Positions 10,400 to 22,452 of a stretch of 64,000 nt of DNA are shown here, one piece after another. The notes under the pieces were generated by a model, which saw only the letters and a program-made list of their open reading frames with translations, made no database searches and was not told where the DNA came from. The number at the start of each line of letters is the position of its first letter. Within the stretch, counting starts at the first letter, position 1. Made by a program: the position numbers and the translations under genes. The DNA comes from Silurus meridionalis (taxonomy: Eukaryota; Chordata; Actinopteri; Siluriformes; Siluridae): contig NC_060896.1 in NCBI RefSeq assembly GCF_014805685.1, forward strand, positions 15,469,889-15,533,888, written 5' to 3'.

Positions 10400-11390
10400 T
10401 TGCCTCCAAGCTCCTCAAAAGGCGATGACTCGCCTCTGAGTCCCTCCCAAGACGACGTCACGCTCCCAAGCTCCTCCGATGGCAAGAATTTAGCTAAAGG
10501 CATGGCTCATCTTCAGGACTCCAAGGGCGTGGCTCGGCTTTTGTTTTCCGTCATGGGCGTGTCTCCGGTCTCCGTCCAGGGGGTCTTGCAGCCCGGAAAC
10601 CCTGTTGAGAGCTCCACCCAGCCTCCGGGTTGTCACCAAGGTCGTCGTGCCAGTCCGGGTTTCCGTGGTGGAAGTGGCTCCGTTCTGGGCCTTCATGGGG
10701 GACGTCGATCCACTCCTGACCCCCGCAGAGGACATCGCTCTGCTCCAGTTCCCCGTGGTGGGCAACTCTTTGCTCCAGACCTATGCAGAGGACATCGCTC
10801 AGTCTCCGGTCTCCGCTGAGAGTGTACTCCGTTCCAGGTCTCCTTGGAGAACACCTCTCTGCTCCAGTCCTCCGCAGTGGGTGTCACGCAGCCTCCGGTC
10901 TCTGCCGAGGACATTGTCCGGTCTGTTGCTCTGCTCCAGCCCTCCGTAAGGGTGTCACTCCGTTTCAGACCTCCACAGTGGGCGTCACTCCGCCCCTGAT
11001 CACCACTGAGGGTGTCGCTCAGCTACTGGTCTCCGCCGTGGAGGTCACTCAGCCTCTGGACTCCGCTGCAGGTGCTGCTGGGCCCCTGTCCTTTGCCAGA
11101 AGCATCTCTCTGCCTCCAGTCTTTGCCAAGGACTTTGCTTAGTCTCCAGTCTTCGCCAAGGGTTTTGCTCCGTTCCTGGCCTCCGCAGTGAACCGTGCTC
11201 CGTTCCATCGTTTGGTTCCGGCTCTCCACCGGGGCTGTCACTCTGCCTCGGGTCCTCCTCTGCCCCTCCTGGTTCTGCTGCAATGATTGCGGGATCCCCT
11301 TCGCTCCTGGACGACAGACGAGGGCCTCCTCTGAGTGCCCTGGCCCACCAGGCTGTGTGGGAATCCACCTGCCACCCCCTCTTCGGCATC
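10400..11390 (+). repeat. GC-rich 30-bp coding-like minisatellite
   Basis: This is a degenerate array with a 30-bp period, clearest at 10975-11100. Because the period is a multiple of three, the frames stay open and give 10-residue repeats such as VTPPLITTEG, VAQLLVSAVE and VTQPLDSAAG. Much of the block is open in several frames on both strands. I do not recognise a domain. It ends exactly where an LTR-like sequence begins at 11391. A comparable 30-bp array linked to a Gag remnant lies at 59140-59590 on the other strand. Confidence 0.75.
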
Positions 11391-11765
11391 TGTCATGCCT
11401 CTGCTTTCTCTGAAGCTCCTGGCTTAATCACACACACCTGGGACTCATCTTCTACTAATTCCCGGCTCCTATATAAACCCATCACTTACACTCACTCACT
11501 GTCCGTTATTGTTCGTAAGTGTATGCGCATCCCTATGCGTTCCTTCCATCCCGGACTCTACATTCCTTCTACGGCCGTGCTTTCTCCCAAAGCGCACCCT
11601 GGATTACCCCTTTTCCTCCAGTGTGTTCGTTCTTGGACTGTGTGGACCTCGCCCCTCCAGGGTGTACCACGGATACCTCTCTCTCTGGGTTTCTAAGGAC
11701 TGCCATGTGTGTGTTTGTGTGTATCACTCTCTCTATTCAGAGGGACCCAGAGGGTTAATTGTCTG
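11391..11765 (+). mobile_element. LTR-like sequence, gypsy-type
   Basis: It starts TGTCATGCC. It shares the core CCTGGCTTAA...CACACCTGGGACTCAT, a TATATAAACCC promoter-like box and a CACTCACTG...CGTTATTG stretch with the solo LTR at 57895-58323. The 3' boundary is uncertain. No matching second LTR is nearby, so it is a solo or truncated LTR next to the minisatellite. Confidence 0.7.
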
Positions 11766-12068
11766 AATCATGGTGGATTTGGCGTTTAATTTGAGAATTA
11801 GTGCATAAATAAAACAAAAGTTTACTGATTAAAATTATTTTTCGGTGGAGTTTATTTTTTTATTTTATAGGTAAGTAACGAAAGGATGTGGTAAATAAAT
11901 GTGTGTTTTGCTGAAGGTTTTAATTTCGCCTCTTTTATATTTAGTTATTTATTTATGTATTTATATTTTTTATAAAAATGGTAAAAACAGAAATGCGTGC
12001 TGAATTGATAGCGCATTAATAAAATTTTGTGCCGTTTAAAAGTATTTTTATTTTGACAGCCTAATATA

Positions 12069-13386
12069 CAGTGAGGAAAATAAGTATTTGAACACCCTGC
12101 TATTTTGCAAGTTCTCCCACTTAGAAATCATGGAGGGGTCTGAAATTGTCATCGTAGGTGCATGTCCACTGTGAAAGACATAATCTAAAAAAAAATCTAT
12201 ATATGATTTTTAAACTATTTATTTGTATGATACAGCGGCAAATAAGTATTTGAACCCCTGTCTATCAGCTAGAATTCTGACCCTCAAAAACCTGTTAGTC
12301 TGCCTTTAAAATGTCCACCTCCACTACATTTATTATCCTAAATTAGATGCACCTGTTTGAGGTCGTTAGCTGCATAAAGACACCTGTCCACCCCATGCAA
12401 TAAGTAAAAATCCAACTACTAACATGGCCAAGACCAAAGAGCTGTCCAAAGACACTAGAGACAAAATTGTACACCTCCACAAGGCTGGAAAGGGCTACGG
12501 GGAAATTGCCAAGCAGCTTGGTGAAAAAAGGTCCACTGTTGGAGCAATCATTCGAAAATGGAAGAAGCTAAACATGACTGTCAATCTCCCTCGGACTGGG
12601 GCTCCATGTGAGATCTCACCTAGTGGGGTCTCAATGATCCTAAGGAAGGTGAGAAATCAGCCCCGAACTACACGGGAGGAGCTGGTCAATGACCTGAAAA
12701 GAGCTTGGACCACCGTTTCCAAGGTTACTGTCGGTAATACACTAAGACGTCATTGTTTGAAATCATGCATGGCACGGAACGTTCCCCTGCTTAAACCAGC
12801 ACATGTCCAGGCACGTCTTAAGTTTGCCAATGACCATTGGATGATCCAGAGGAGTCATGGGAGAAAGTCATGTGGTCAGATGAGACCAAAATAGAACTTT
12901 TGGGTCATAATTCCAGGATAACCAAGGAGTGGCTCTGTAAGAAGCATATCAAGGTTCTGGCGTGGCCTAGCCAGTCTCCAGACCTAAACCCAATAGATCT
13001 TGGAAGAACCCAAGAAATCTTTAGAGGGAGCTCCAACTCCGTGTTTCTCAGCGACAGGCCAGAAACCTGACTGATCTAGAGAAGATCTGTGTGGAGGAGT
13101 GGGCCAAAATCCCTCCTGCAGTGTGTGCAAACCTGGTGAAAATCTACAGGAAACGTTTGGCCTCTGTAATTGCAAACAAAGGCTACTGTACCAAATATTA
13201 ACATTGACTTTCTCAGCTGTATCATACAAATAAATAGTTAAAAAATCATACATTGTGATTTCTGGATTTTTTTTTTTTTTAGATTATGTGGACATGCACC
13301 TACGATGACAATTTCAGACCCCTCCGTGATTTCTAAGTGGGAGAACTTGCAAAATAGCAGGGTGTTCAAATACTTATTTTCCCTCA

Positions 13387-13389
<3 letters not shown>
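12069..13389 (+). mobile_element. Tc1-like DNA transposon, internally deleted
   Basis: Terminal inverted repeats begin CAGTGAGG at 12069 and end CCTCACTG at 13389, with about 60 bp of near-identical inverted sequence (AATAAGTATTTGAACACCCT). TA flanks both ends, and the right side runs into a TA microsatellite. It lies inside the hAT element. About 260 bp of the transposase is deleted relative to the copy at 61468-62432. Confidence 0.93.
12424..13201 (+). pseudogene. Tc1 transposase, broken
   Basis: The start ATG at 12424 begins [20 protein letters not shown]. The paired helix-turn-helix DNA-binding region follows ([20 protein letters not shown], then [12 protein letters not shown]). A one-base loss near 12836 shifts the frame out of the catalytic domain. 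In the new frame the first catalytic Asp (WSDETK) is present, but the segment carrying the second Asp is deleted at about 12915. About 17 extra bases near 12995 disrupt the NPIENLW motif with the catalytic Glu. Conserved C-terminal words run to a stop at 13199-13201. Confidence 0.93.

Positions 13390-13442
<53 letters not shown>
13390..13442. repeat. (TA)n microsatellite at a Tc1 end
   Basis: About 26 TA units begin at the target TA of the Tc1 insertion. Either Tc1 landed in a TA tract or the tract expanded after insertion. Confidence 0.95.
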
Positions 13443-13445
<3 letters not shown>

Positions 13446-13898
13446 CAGGAATGTCTCTGTTCTCAGTCATGTTTACATCACTGACTCCCTCTGTCTCATC
13501 CATGTTAGCTTTACTTCTTACTGCCTTCTGCCTGCTCATTCTTAGTTTCGTAAACTAGTCTACGTCTGTGGTGAGTGAGAGCAGGACTTTAAACACCAGT
13601 GGATTAAAAAAGATGCACTATGACAGGAACTCGGTTGATGGGCTGAAATCGGTGTGTAGTGAAAATAAAAAATATTGATATTTCACCAAATCAATGGATT
13701 AAAACTAAAGTAACGATCCGGTTTTGAAAATGTAAGAAGTAGAAAGTACAGATATTTGTGAGAAAATGTAATGAGTAAAAGTAAAAGTTTGAAAGTCTGA
13801 AAAATGAATAGTGAAGTAAAGTACTGATACCAAAAAAATCTACTTAAGTACAGTAACAAAGTATTTGTACTTTGTTACTTCCCACCTCTGCTGGTTAT

Positions 13899-14340
13899 GT
13901 TCCTACATCTTTTGAACTGGTAATTATCAACCCCCTAATTAAGAAACCTGACCTTGACACTTGTTGGAATAAATGTTGTTGGAATAAAGGGAACAGCTCT
14001 TTTCTGGTTTAGGTCTTATTTGACTGATTGCTATCACTTTGTTGATGTAAATTGTGAGTTCTCCACACTCTCTGAGGTAAATGTTTGGTGTTCTGCAAGG
14101 ATCTGTCTTAGGCTCACTGCTCTTCTTTATATGCTGCCTCTGGTGGAAATTATACATGAACATGGTATTAGCTTTCATTGCTATGCTGATGAAATAATTT
14201 CTCTCAGTCGAGTTAAACATGCTCCTGAGGTTTCAGTGACTACTGTTCCTGCCCCTCCCCCCTTCGTTGATCTTCCCACTTCCTCCAGGCCTGTCTCTGG
14301 ATAGTGTTCTCTTTGATTGAAGGCCACTTTGTGCAGCTTG
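13899..14340 (+). pseudogene. L2-like LINE fragment, right part
   Basis: It continues the fragment at 9452-9882 after the hAT target duplication. The RT N-terminus (SFELVIINPLIKKPDLD) is followed by a deletion, then IKGTALFWFRSYLTDCYHF and HGISFHCYADE. In the last motif the second catalytic Asp of the YADD box is replaced. A 3'-UTR-like segment shared with 17850-18010 runs to the next copy. Confidence 0.75.
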
Positions 14341-14349
14341 GGACTTTTT

Positions 14350-17055
14350 TCTCATGAACACCTTGGGTGGTTCCATGAAATTCCGGAGTAAGAACAGGAG
14401 CTTTGAGGATGGATTAGACACTGTTGCCCCCATCCGGTTAAAAAAGGTTAGAGAACAAGCACCTGCACCTTGGTATAATAGTCATATGCATGCCCTCAAG
14501 AGAACAGCACGTAATCTGGAGAGAAAATGGAGGAAAACTAAATTGGAGGTATTTAGAATTTCGTATAAAGACAGTATGCTCAGCTACAGACAGGCGCTAA
14601 AAGCTGCTAGAGCTGAACACATGAGCAAACTCATAGAAAACAACCAAAACAATCCCAGGTTCCTTTTCAGTAGAGTAGCTAAACTAACTAAAATCAGTTA
14701 TCTGAAAAATGTGTTCCATCACAGTTTAATAGTGAGGACTTTATGAATTTCTTCACTGAAGAAGAAAAATAGATAACATTAGAAAAACAATTGTGGCGGT
14801 CCAACCTCTGACAGCATCTCCTGACATTATCTCGCCACGATTCCACATCTACACTGTTTTACATGTATAGGACAGGAAGAGCTGTATAATGTTATTACCA
14901 AAGCTAAATCAACAACATGTCAGTTAGATCCCATTCACCCTCATCTATTGAAGGAAGTGTTATATACAGCTGGTGAGCCTCTTCTCAATATTATTAACTT
15001 CTCACTATCGTTAGGTCACTAAATCCCTCAAGTTAGCAGTTATTAAGCCCCTCATCAAAAAACTTAATCTGGATTCAAACACGCTATCAAATTACAGACC
15101 AATTTCAAATTTCCCATTTATGTCTAAGATTTTAGAAAAGATTGCTGCTGCCCAGTTATGTTCCCACTTACAAGAGAACAATATCTTTGAAGAGTTTCAG
15201 TCAGGTTTTAGGCCCCATCATAGCACAGAAACTGCCCTAGTTAAAATCACTAATGACCTGTTTTTAGCTTCAGACCAAAGCTTCATCTCGCTGTTGGTTT
15301 TACTAGATCTTAGTGCTGCATTCAACACTATAGACCATGATCTCCTTCTAGATCACTTACAGAATTACATCAGCATTCAGGGACAGGCATTAAGCTGGTT
15401 TAAATCCTACCTGTCCGATTGTTACCATTTCGTAGACTTAAACGGAGAGTTATCCAGGCTAATGCTAGTAAATTATGACATGCCACAAGGTTCAGTTCTA
15501 GGACCCCTGCTTTTCACAATATACATGCTTCCCTTAGGAAATATTATTAGTTATTAGAAGGCATGGAATTAGCTCCCATTGTTATGTTGATGATACCCAG
15601 CTATATATCTCAACAAAACCAGGCGATACAGCTCAATTAGCTTGCATAACTGAGTGTGTTAAAGAAATAAGTGATTGGATGACCCATAACTTTCTACTAC
15701 TAAATTCTGTAACCACTAGTTCAATGGTAAAAGACCTGGGAGTTATTTTAGACAGCAACTTGTCTTTTAATAATCATATCAACCAAGTTACAAAAGCAGC
15801 CTTCTTTCACCTTAGAAATACTTCTAAGTTAAGAAACATGTTATCTATATCCGATGCAGAGAAGCTCGTCCATGCGTTCATGACCTCCAGAATAGGCTAT
15901 TGTAATGCATTACTAGGTGGATGTCCTGCATCATTAATAAACAAGCTTCAGTTAGTTCAGAATGCGGCAGCAAGAGTTCTTACAAGGTCAAGAAAATATG
16001 ACCATACAACCCCAATCTTATCATCCCTGCACTGGCTTCCTGTTAAGTTTCGAATAGACTTCAAGCTACTACTTCTTACTTATAAAGCACTAAATGGTTT
16101 GGCTCCCATGTATCTCTCCAGTCTTTTAACATGCTACAATCTGCCATGCTCCCTGAGATCTCAAAACTCTGGGCTTCTAGTAGTTCCTAGAATAGCAAAG
16201 TCCACTAAAGGCGGTAGATCATTTTCACATTTAGCTCCTAAACTCTGGAATAGTCTTCCTGACAGTGTTCGGGGTTTAGACACACACTCCCAATTTAAGT
16301 GCAGATTAAAAACACATCTTTTTAGCAAAGCCTACACATAACATACGTCTCACATCATAACCTTGTGCTCCAGAACATCTGATCACATGCACATTATCAA
16401 CTTGTGCTGTTAATATCATAAACAGCAGCTACGCTAATTCCTCTCCACTGCTTCTCTTTCTCTCCCATCCCGAGGCATCCTGAGATTGGCCAGCTCCAGT
16501 CACATCCCACCTCATGGAGATTATGGACCTTTGAAGAAGTAGATGACGAACTCGCAAACATCCCGAACCATCTAGAGACATACCAGTGCCAGTTGGATCC
16601 CACTACATGTGTGGGTTTGACATTGGACCTCCTGGAGTGTTTAAAGGCTCTGGCATGGAAAAGCTGATGCTGGATCTGTGATGATCACAAATGTTGAGCT
16701 CATAAAACTAGGAGCTACTAACCATATAGACTGTATAAGACTGTAGAAAGAACATTACATATCTTATACTCCAGTACTTATGTTAGTTCTCACTCTCCAG
16801 TGTTCTGTATTGTTGAAAGATTTATGATCAAACTCTTGATGTCACCCAAATGAGGATGGGTTTCCCTTTTGAGTCTGGTTCCTCTCAAGGTTTCTTCCTC
16901 ATTACATCTAAGGGAGTTTTTCCTTGCCACAGGCTTGCTCATCAGAGATAAATGCACACCGTTCACCTTGACTGTTGATTTCTGTAAAGCTGCTTTGAGA
17001 CAATGTCTGTTGTGAAAGGCACTATAGAAATAAACTTGACTTGACTTGACTTGAC
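14350..17055 (+). mobile_element. L2-like LINE, best preserved copy
   Basis: The copy runs from the endonuclease-RT linker through the RT domain and ORF end (16341) into a long 3' UTR. It ends in the GCTGCTTTGAGACAATGTC tail and (TTGAC)n at 17036-17055. It lacks the 5' UTR and endonuclease. The tail is the same type that recurs as isolated pieces elsewhere in the window. Confidence 0.85.
14378..16341 (+). pseudogene. L2-like LINE ORF2 (linker and reverse transcriptase)
   Basis: The linker (RKWRKTKLEVFRISYKDSM) spans 14393-14746. The RT core from about 15120 shows FRPHHSTETALVKITNDL, LLDLSAAFNTIDHDLL (motif A Asp), WFKSYLSDCYHF and MPQGSVLGPLLFTIYMLPLG. A frameshift follows near 15555, then the intact catalytic box YVDDTQLY near 15585. 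The C-terminal part is open from 15679 to 16341, with KDLGVILDSNLSF, NAAARVLTRSRK, LHWLPVKFRIDFK and GGRSFSHLAPKLWNSLP. Stops between 14750 and 15110 and the frameshift make it inactive. It is the best preserved polymerase sequence in the window. Confidence 0.88.
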
Positions 17056-18330
17056 ATTACAGGATGCAGAAAAACTAGTTCATCATTTTGTTACATCTAG
17101 ATTTGACTATTGTAATGCATTACTGTCTGGATGTTGAGTAAGTGCATAAACAAGCTTCAGTTAGTCCAGAATGCAGCAGCAAGAGTCCTTACTAGATCTA
17201 GAAAATATGACCACATCACCCTTGTTTTAATCAGTCTACACTGCCTCACAATTTTATCTCGAACTGATTATAAAATACTACTACTGACATATAAAGCACT
17301 TAACGCTCTCATGCCGCAGTATCTGAGCGAACTTCTTTACCATTACAATCCCAAACGCCTACTTAGATAAAATGTTGCAGAAAAAATGTGCATTTGTTGT
17401 TACCTATAATAATGAAGACTACAGAAGGGGGCAGATCTTTCTCTTATAAAGCCTTACAGTTATAGAACAGCCTTCCAGTTATTGATCGGGACACAGACAT
17501 GGTCTTAAAAACATATTTATTTACTTTTATCAGTAGGTTTTTCTTAGGTGAAGGAGCAGATCTGGAGGTATATGGATATGTGTTCGTTGAACTGGGATAT
17601 TTGTATGCTGTCGCCCCCTTAATGTCACGCATTCACTCAGGTTTGCTGATAGTTTGCTGGTTTGCTGGTAGTGTGGTGGGCCGGCTCTTATCCCAGAGAT
17701 CCCTCATGTCTGTGTTATCTTCTCCCTTTTAGTTATGCTGCCAGAGCGAGTCTTGCCGGAGTCCCCAACTGCACATTGTTCTTAACTTTTATACATCATG
17801 GTTAATAATCAATATCTTTCTCTTCCGGTCACCCCTCTTCTCTTTCTCTCTCAGTCGAGTTAAACATGCTCCTGAAGTACCAGTGAATACTGTTCCTGCC
17901 CCCTCCCCTCCTTGGATCTGCCCGCTTCATCCTGGCCTGCCACTGTAGGGTGTTCTCTTCGATGGGCGACCACTCTGTGCAGCTGGGTATAGTTTCACAT
18001 CAAGGACCTGGGGATCCATGAAATTAACAAAGGAGCTTTGAGGATGAATTTGGACTGTACTTAATGTCAACAGTCTGCTACAATGACTCAGGACTACAAT
18101 TTGCATTTGATCACCATCACTGCACCCCTCAACATTGTTTAGCTGTAATAAATAGACATTTGTTATCTTTCATCTTTTCATTCTTTTCATAACATTTTTC
18201 TTTTGAGTCTGGTTCCTCTCAAGTTTTCTTTCACATGCCATCTCAGGGAGTTTTTCCTTGCCACAGACACCACCATTAGGGTGGTGTCTCATTAGGGACA
18301 AACTTACACTCATAAAGAACAATCTTGTTC
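17056..18330 (+). pseudogene. L2-like LINE, shorter copy
   Basis: It starts inside the RT C-terminal region: DAEKLVHHF-like words, NKLQLVQNAAARVLTRSRKY and LLLTYKALNALMPQYLSELL. It breaks into several frames and ends with the conserved end region (GGRSF, YLFTF). A 3' UTR follows at 17830-18290 that resembles 14200-14430. The GAGTCTGGTTCCTCTCAAG phrase and CAGGGAGTTTTTCCTTGCCA match the larger copy's 3' UTR. It is a 5'-truncated, decayed insertion directly behind the first. Confidence 0.82.
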
Positions 18331-18898
18331 AAATTTTATATAAATTAACATTTCAAGAACAACTATTAAAATTACTTTAATACTAATTATAACTATTTTT
18401 ATTTATTTTTTTTTTATAAAACTTTTAATACATTTTTAATAGCCTTCTAATTTAGCAATTGATTTGTTTCATGCAAAGGTAACACTTCAAATTAAGCTAA
18501 TTAGATTTGAGATATAATAACATATATAATTGAAATACTTTTAAGTCTGAAATATTGCAGAGATGAAGAAAAGGCCAAGATACCATTGTTACAAAGTCAA
18601 CAATACATCATCAACACTAGAGATATGGCCTTGGGTTACAATTTGTGTTAAAAAAAAAAAAAACTAAAAAAGACCTACAATCCTAAATGATCTTAATCTG
18701 CATGGCACATTAAGGACACAAATTCAAAGCTGTCCCAGTAGCTCACAGCCCATTAGAATGGAATGGTCGAATTAGGTTCAAACAATGAGGTATGTATTAC
18801 CTTGCACTAAGGTCTACAAATGTCAGCTCTATCAGTCTGCCTTTGTAATATATTAATTTTAATCATTGTTCAAATGGTTGACAGTACAGCACAACACA

Positions 18899-18930
<32 letters not shown>

Positions 18931-19565
18931 ACATGCACACACACTATTATATTATGCGTAAGTCTTCCTCTATCACTTATATTTTTCACAAGATTGGTAC
19001 ACTGGTAAACAGACTGTAACAGACAGACAAAACAACCAAGCCCGATATTCATTAATCATTTTAAACGTTCATATATAAACATGCTTTAAACACAAAAAGG
19101 CTTTTATTCATCAGAAATATAGCAATTTACTTTTAATAAAGATATATACATTTTACATTTTTTTTTTACATTATTTAGGTTTAAGATAAGGTAATAATGT
19201 GTTAAAAGGCATATGTGAATTTGTATATGTGCAATATTTTATGCTTCACAAGTGTCTTTCTAAAGATATAAGCACAGGGGTTCTCCTACAACTTTGTGTG
19301 GAACTGGGGTAACTTTGTTGACACATGTTAGTTTTCCTATTGCTAACATAATGGTGTAAGATACACTCCCTCAAAGACTGTAACCTAACACTAAACCAAG
19401 ACAGGACTAACTAGAAAACTACTATCTACCAGTGCTATTGATGTTTATTTTTGGTTGCACTGTTTGACATAAATAATTGTTATTATTTTATGTGAGGTGG
19501 GTTGGTTGTGACAAAATATGCATGGAACAAAAAGGGGAAATGAAAAATGTTTTATCTTCATATTT
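18331..19565. other. No gene seen
   Basis: AT-rich sequence with a CA microsatellite at about 18906-18944. No coding or element signal otherwise. Confidence 0.55.
18906..18944. repeat. (CA)n microsatellite
   Basis: About eighteen CA units with one TG interruption. Confidence 0.93.
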
Positions 19566-19868
19566 CTAAAGGCAATACATATAATATATAATTATGCAAC
19601 ATAATTACAATAAAATAAATACAAATAACTTTTAAGTAATCATACATTTCTGAGGCATATAATATGGAGCACGTAATTAATTGCCATTTAAGTTTATATA
19701 TAAACTTAATATATAATTAACAAATTATATAATATTAGATTTACATAAACTTACTTATTACATATAATTAAGTAATTATTTACATGTGCCTCATATTATA
19801 TGCGTCAAAAAATGTTTAATGATTATTTAAGTCATTTGTATTGTAATTATGTTATATAATGCCTTTAG
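19566..19868. mobile_element. AT-rich fold-back (MITE-like) element
   Basis: A 303-bp block begins CTAAAGGCA and ends TGCCTTTAG. Long imperfect inverted arms include ACATAATTACAAT near the outer end and GCATATAATATG further in, each present in reverse complement on the other side. There is no coding potential. The target duplication is unclear, so the superfamily is undetermined. Confidence 0.72.
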
Positions 19869-21009
19869 ATCACATTCAGCTTTGTTATATTTCACTTTTT
19901 TGAACATTGAATCTATATTCAAGAGATATTAGAAGCTCCTTAATGCCACAAATTTGTCTATCAGAACTTGATGGGTTTTAATTTAGCAATATCATGCCTT
20001 AAGAAATCCAGTGTTTATTAAAATACACTAGAAAGCTAGTCAGTGAACTACATTGTGCTTATATATAGAAATTCTATCTCCATAAAAGCTTAAACGCATC
20101 AAAGCATGAAACAGCCTCCAATGCAACCTATACAAATTCTAAATATTTAAAGCTGTTTTTTTTAATAGTGGGTTTTTGTTTTTTCCAGGAACCTAACAAG
20201 TCTTGATTGGAGGGGAGCTGTAAGGAGATATCTGTTGCCTGTGTTTAATCAGAGACAGTCAGATGAGATTGGATTCATTGTTCTGATGGAGAGCACTGTT
20301 ATGAAGATGGACAGTCACTTTGCTTTCTAAGTGAAACTATCATTTAGCCTCAATTCGCAAAAGAAAAGGCCCATTTGTTATCAACCACAGAGTGCAGAAG
20401 AGTGGGCTGTAGAAAGGCTGGGTAGGAATGGCAATGCCACACAATTATACCACTCAGGAATAGGCACAGAAGAAAAACAGCATGAAATAAAATAAAGGGC
20501 TATGCATGTAGGTGTGCAATGCTGTTGTGCTGATTTACCACAAATTATATATGTCCAGATCTAAGAACTTTATAATGAAGTTGAGAACAGTGAAGCTACA
20601 TTGACCTAATATAGCTTCAATTTAACTGTTTTACTATAGAACACACAATATAACATAGAACGTAAAATCTGTTAACTAATAAAAAGTCCCTCCACAATAC
20701 CTGGTGTCAACAACAAAGTGGTGTTTCTGTTCTTTTTTTTTTTTCTTTTGCTGACATGTCCTTTTGATAAACTCAATTTGAATGTACTGCAGTGTTACAG
20801 TGCTCTCTATATTCTTCACAAATAAGCAGTAAGTTAATATAAGCATACATTTTCTCTATACTGTTATTCTTTAATGGCATCTGAAATTTGTTTCCAATAC
20901 TTCATGTTTTCTTTTTAAAGTCCTAAATTCTTGTGTGTGTTGCTCACTAATGCTCCCTGACATACTAGCAGTAAAGTTATCTGATTGACATTTCACAGTG
21001 TATTTGCCT
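19869..21009. other. No gene seen
   Basis: AT-rich with poly-T runs. The sequence near 20165-20190 looks like a pyrimidine tract plus AG, but the following frame closes after a few codons. Confidence 0.5.
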
Positions 21010-22171
21010 TCCCATGACCATATTTACTCAAGTACACAAAGCATGTACTTGAGTAAAAGTAGAGATACAGTAGGTAAAATATTACTCCAGTAAAAGTGCT
21101 CCCTTTAAACTTTTACTTGAGTAAAAGAACAAAAGTATTTGCCTTCAAATGTACTTAGTATCCAAGTACTATGTTTTATTATAGCTATAATGCCTTAGTG
21201 TCATTTTGACTCTCTTCTTAATCAACTCAGTTTATGTAAAAAAAAATATTGTAATGTTACTCTTAGAATGCCAATCTATTATTATAATTCTATTAATACT
21301 TTAAACACTGTTTGATATCTAATAAATGATCATGAGCTCAAAACCTACTTTTCACCGACTTATAAAAACCATGCAAATAAGGCCACAGTTTCTTCCATGA
21401 TTTATTCCCCTGAAAATATTCTGCTTGCTGTTGAACTGACACTGACCTGTATGTTTATGCTAAATAAATACCACCAACTGGCAATGGCGGTTTTAGCTTG
21501 AAAGATGCCTGGGTGGACCACGTCACCCCCCATTGATTAGTTTCAGCTTTGAAACACTCCTCTCTGCTTCAGCTACTGTCACTGTATGAGTTAGACATAT
21601 TCTCAGAGCAGTCCACAAATTTGGATATATTTCTGAGAGCTTTATTTCATTTATAAATAATCACCCTAAATGTATTTATAGGATGATTAAATACATGTCA
21701 TTGTGCACAATTTATCAAACGCTCAGAACTAAGAACCATACAACTCCTTGGCTATTTGTAGCCATAAGATACATACAATATCTATAACCTTATAATATAT
21801 GTCTTTTAAATTAAGTACAATCACAGAAAATCTTTATGACCACCTCAATTAAAGGTAACCAAATCAATAAGCGCATATTTACCTAAATATAACTATACTA
21901 GTTGGGCTGTAATTGTTTTGTTGCAAGCTACACACATTATGATAAAAACATATTATAAATTACAAATGTTATGCAAACTAAAAGAAATATTGTTGCTCTA
22001 TGCACAAAAGCATAGCAGGCAACACAGCATAACCTGTGATATAGTAAAACGCTATATATATAAAAAAGATATTTGACTTTGAAATGTAGGGAAGTAAAAG
22101 TCTTCCCGAATGGAAATACTTGAGTAAAGTACAGATACACGAAAAACTATTTAAGTGCATTTACTTACGTT
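21010..22171. mobile_element. hAT-like non-autonomous remnant
   Basis: Both ends carry clusters of the subterminal words ACTTGAGTAAA and AAGTAC (21030-21170 and 22090-22168, mainly inverted relative to each other), as in fish hAT elements. The interior is noncoding. The right terminus is replaced by the LTR-like sequence beginning at 22172, and the left terminus is not sharply defined. Confidence 0.6.
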
Positions 22172-22452
22172 TGTCAGGGAACCACCAGGCACGCCTCCCT
22201 CCTGCACTCAGCACATTTGCTCAGCCTCGCCTTCCTACTAATCACCTACATTTGTCTCCAATCTACACTCCCCTTTATATGGGCGCCTTTCCCACTCGCT
22301 CACCGTCCGGTCTACAGTTTGCACTAGAGATCATTCATGGACTTCCCATGCTACGAATTCTACCTGTTTTCTGGCTTGTGCTTCTGCTGAAGTTCCTGTC
22401 TTGTGTACTAAAGCAAATAAAGCTTATTGACTTTATTCTGGTTTCCGACTTT
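22172..22452 (+). mobile_element. LTR-like sequence
   Basis: Begins TGTCAGGGAACC, has a CTTTATATGGG promoter-like box and a late AATAAAG polyadenylation-type signal near 22415. It shares the GAGATCATTCATGGACT segment with the LTR-like block at 58690-58970 (minus). No internal region or second LTR is present. Confidence 0.6.

Noticed and set aside
20165..20340. Strong pyrimidine tract plus AG suggesting a terminal exon
   Set aside because: The frame after the AG closes after a few codons in the only plausible phase and nothing upstream pairs with it.
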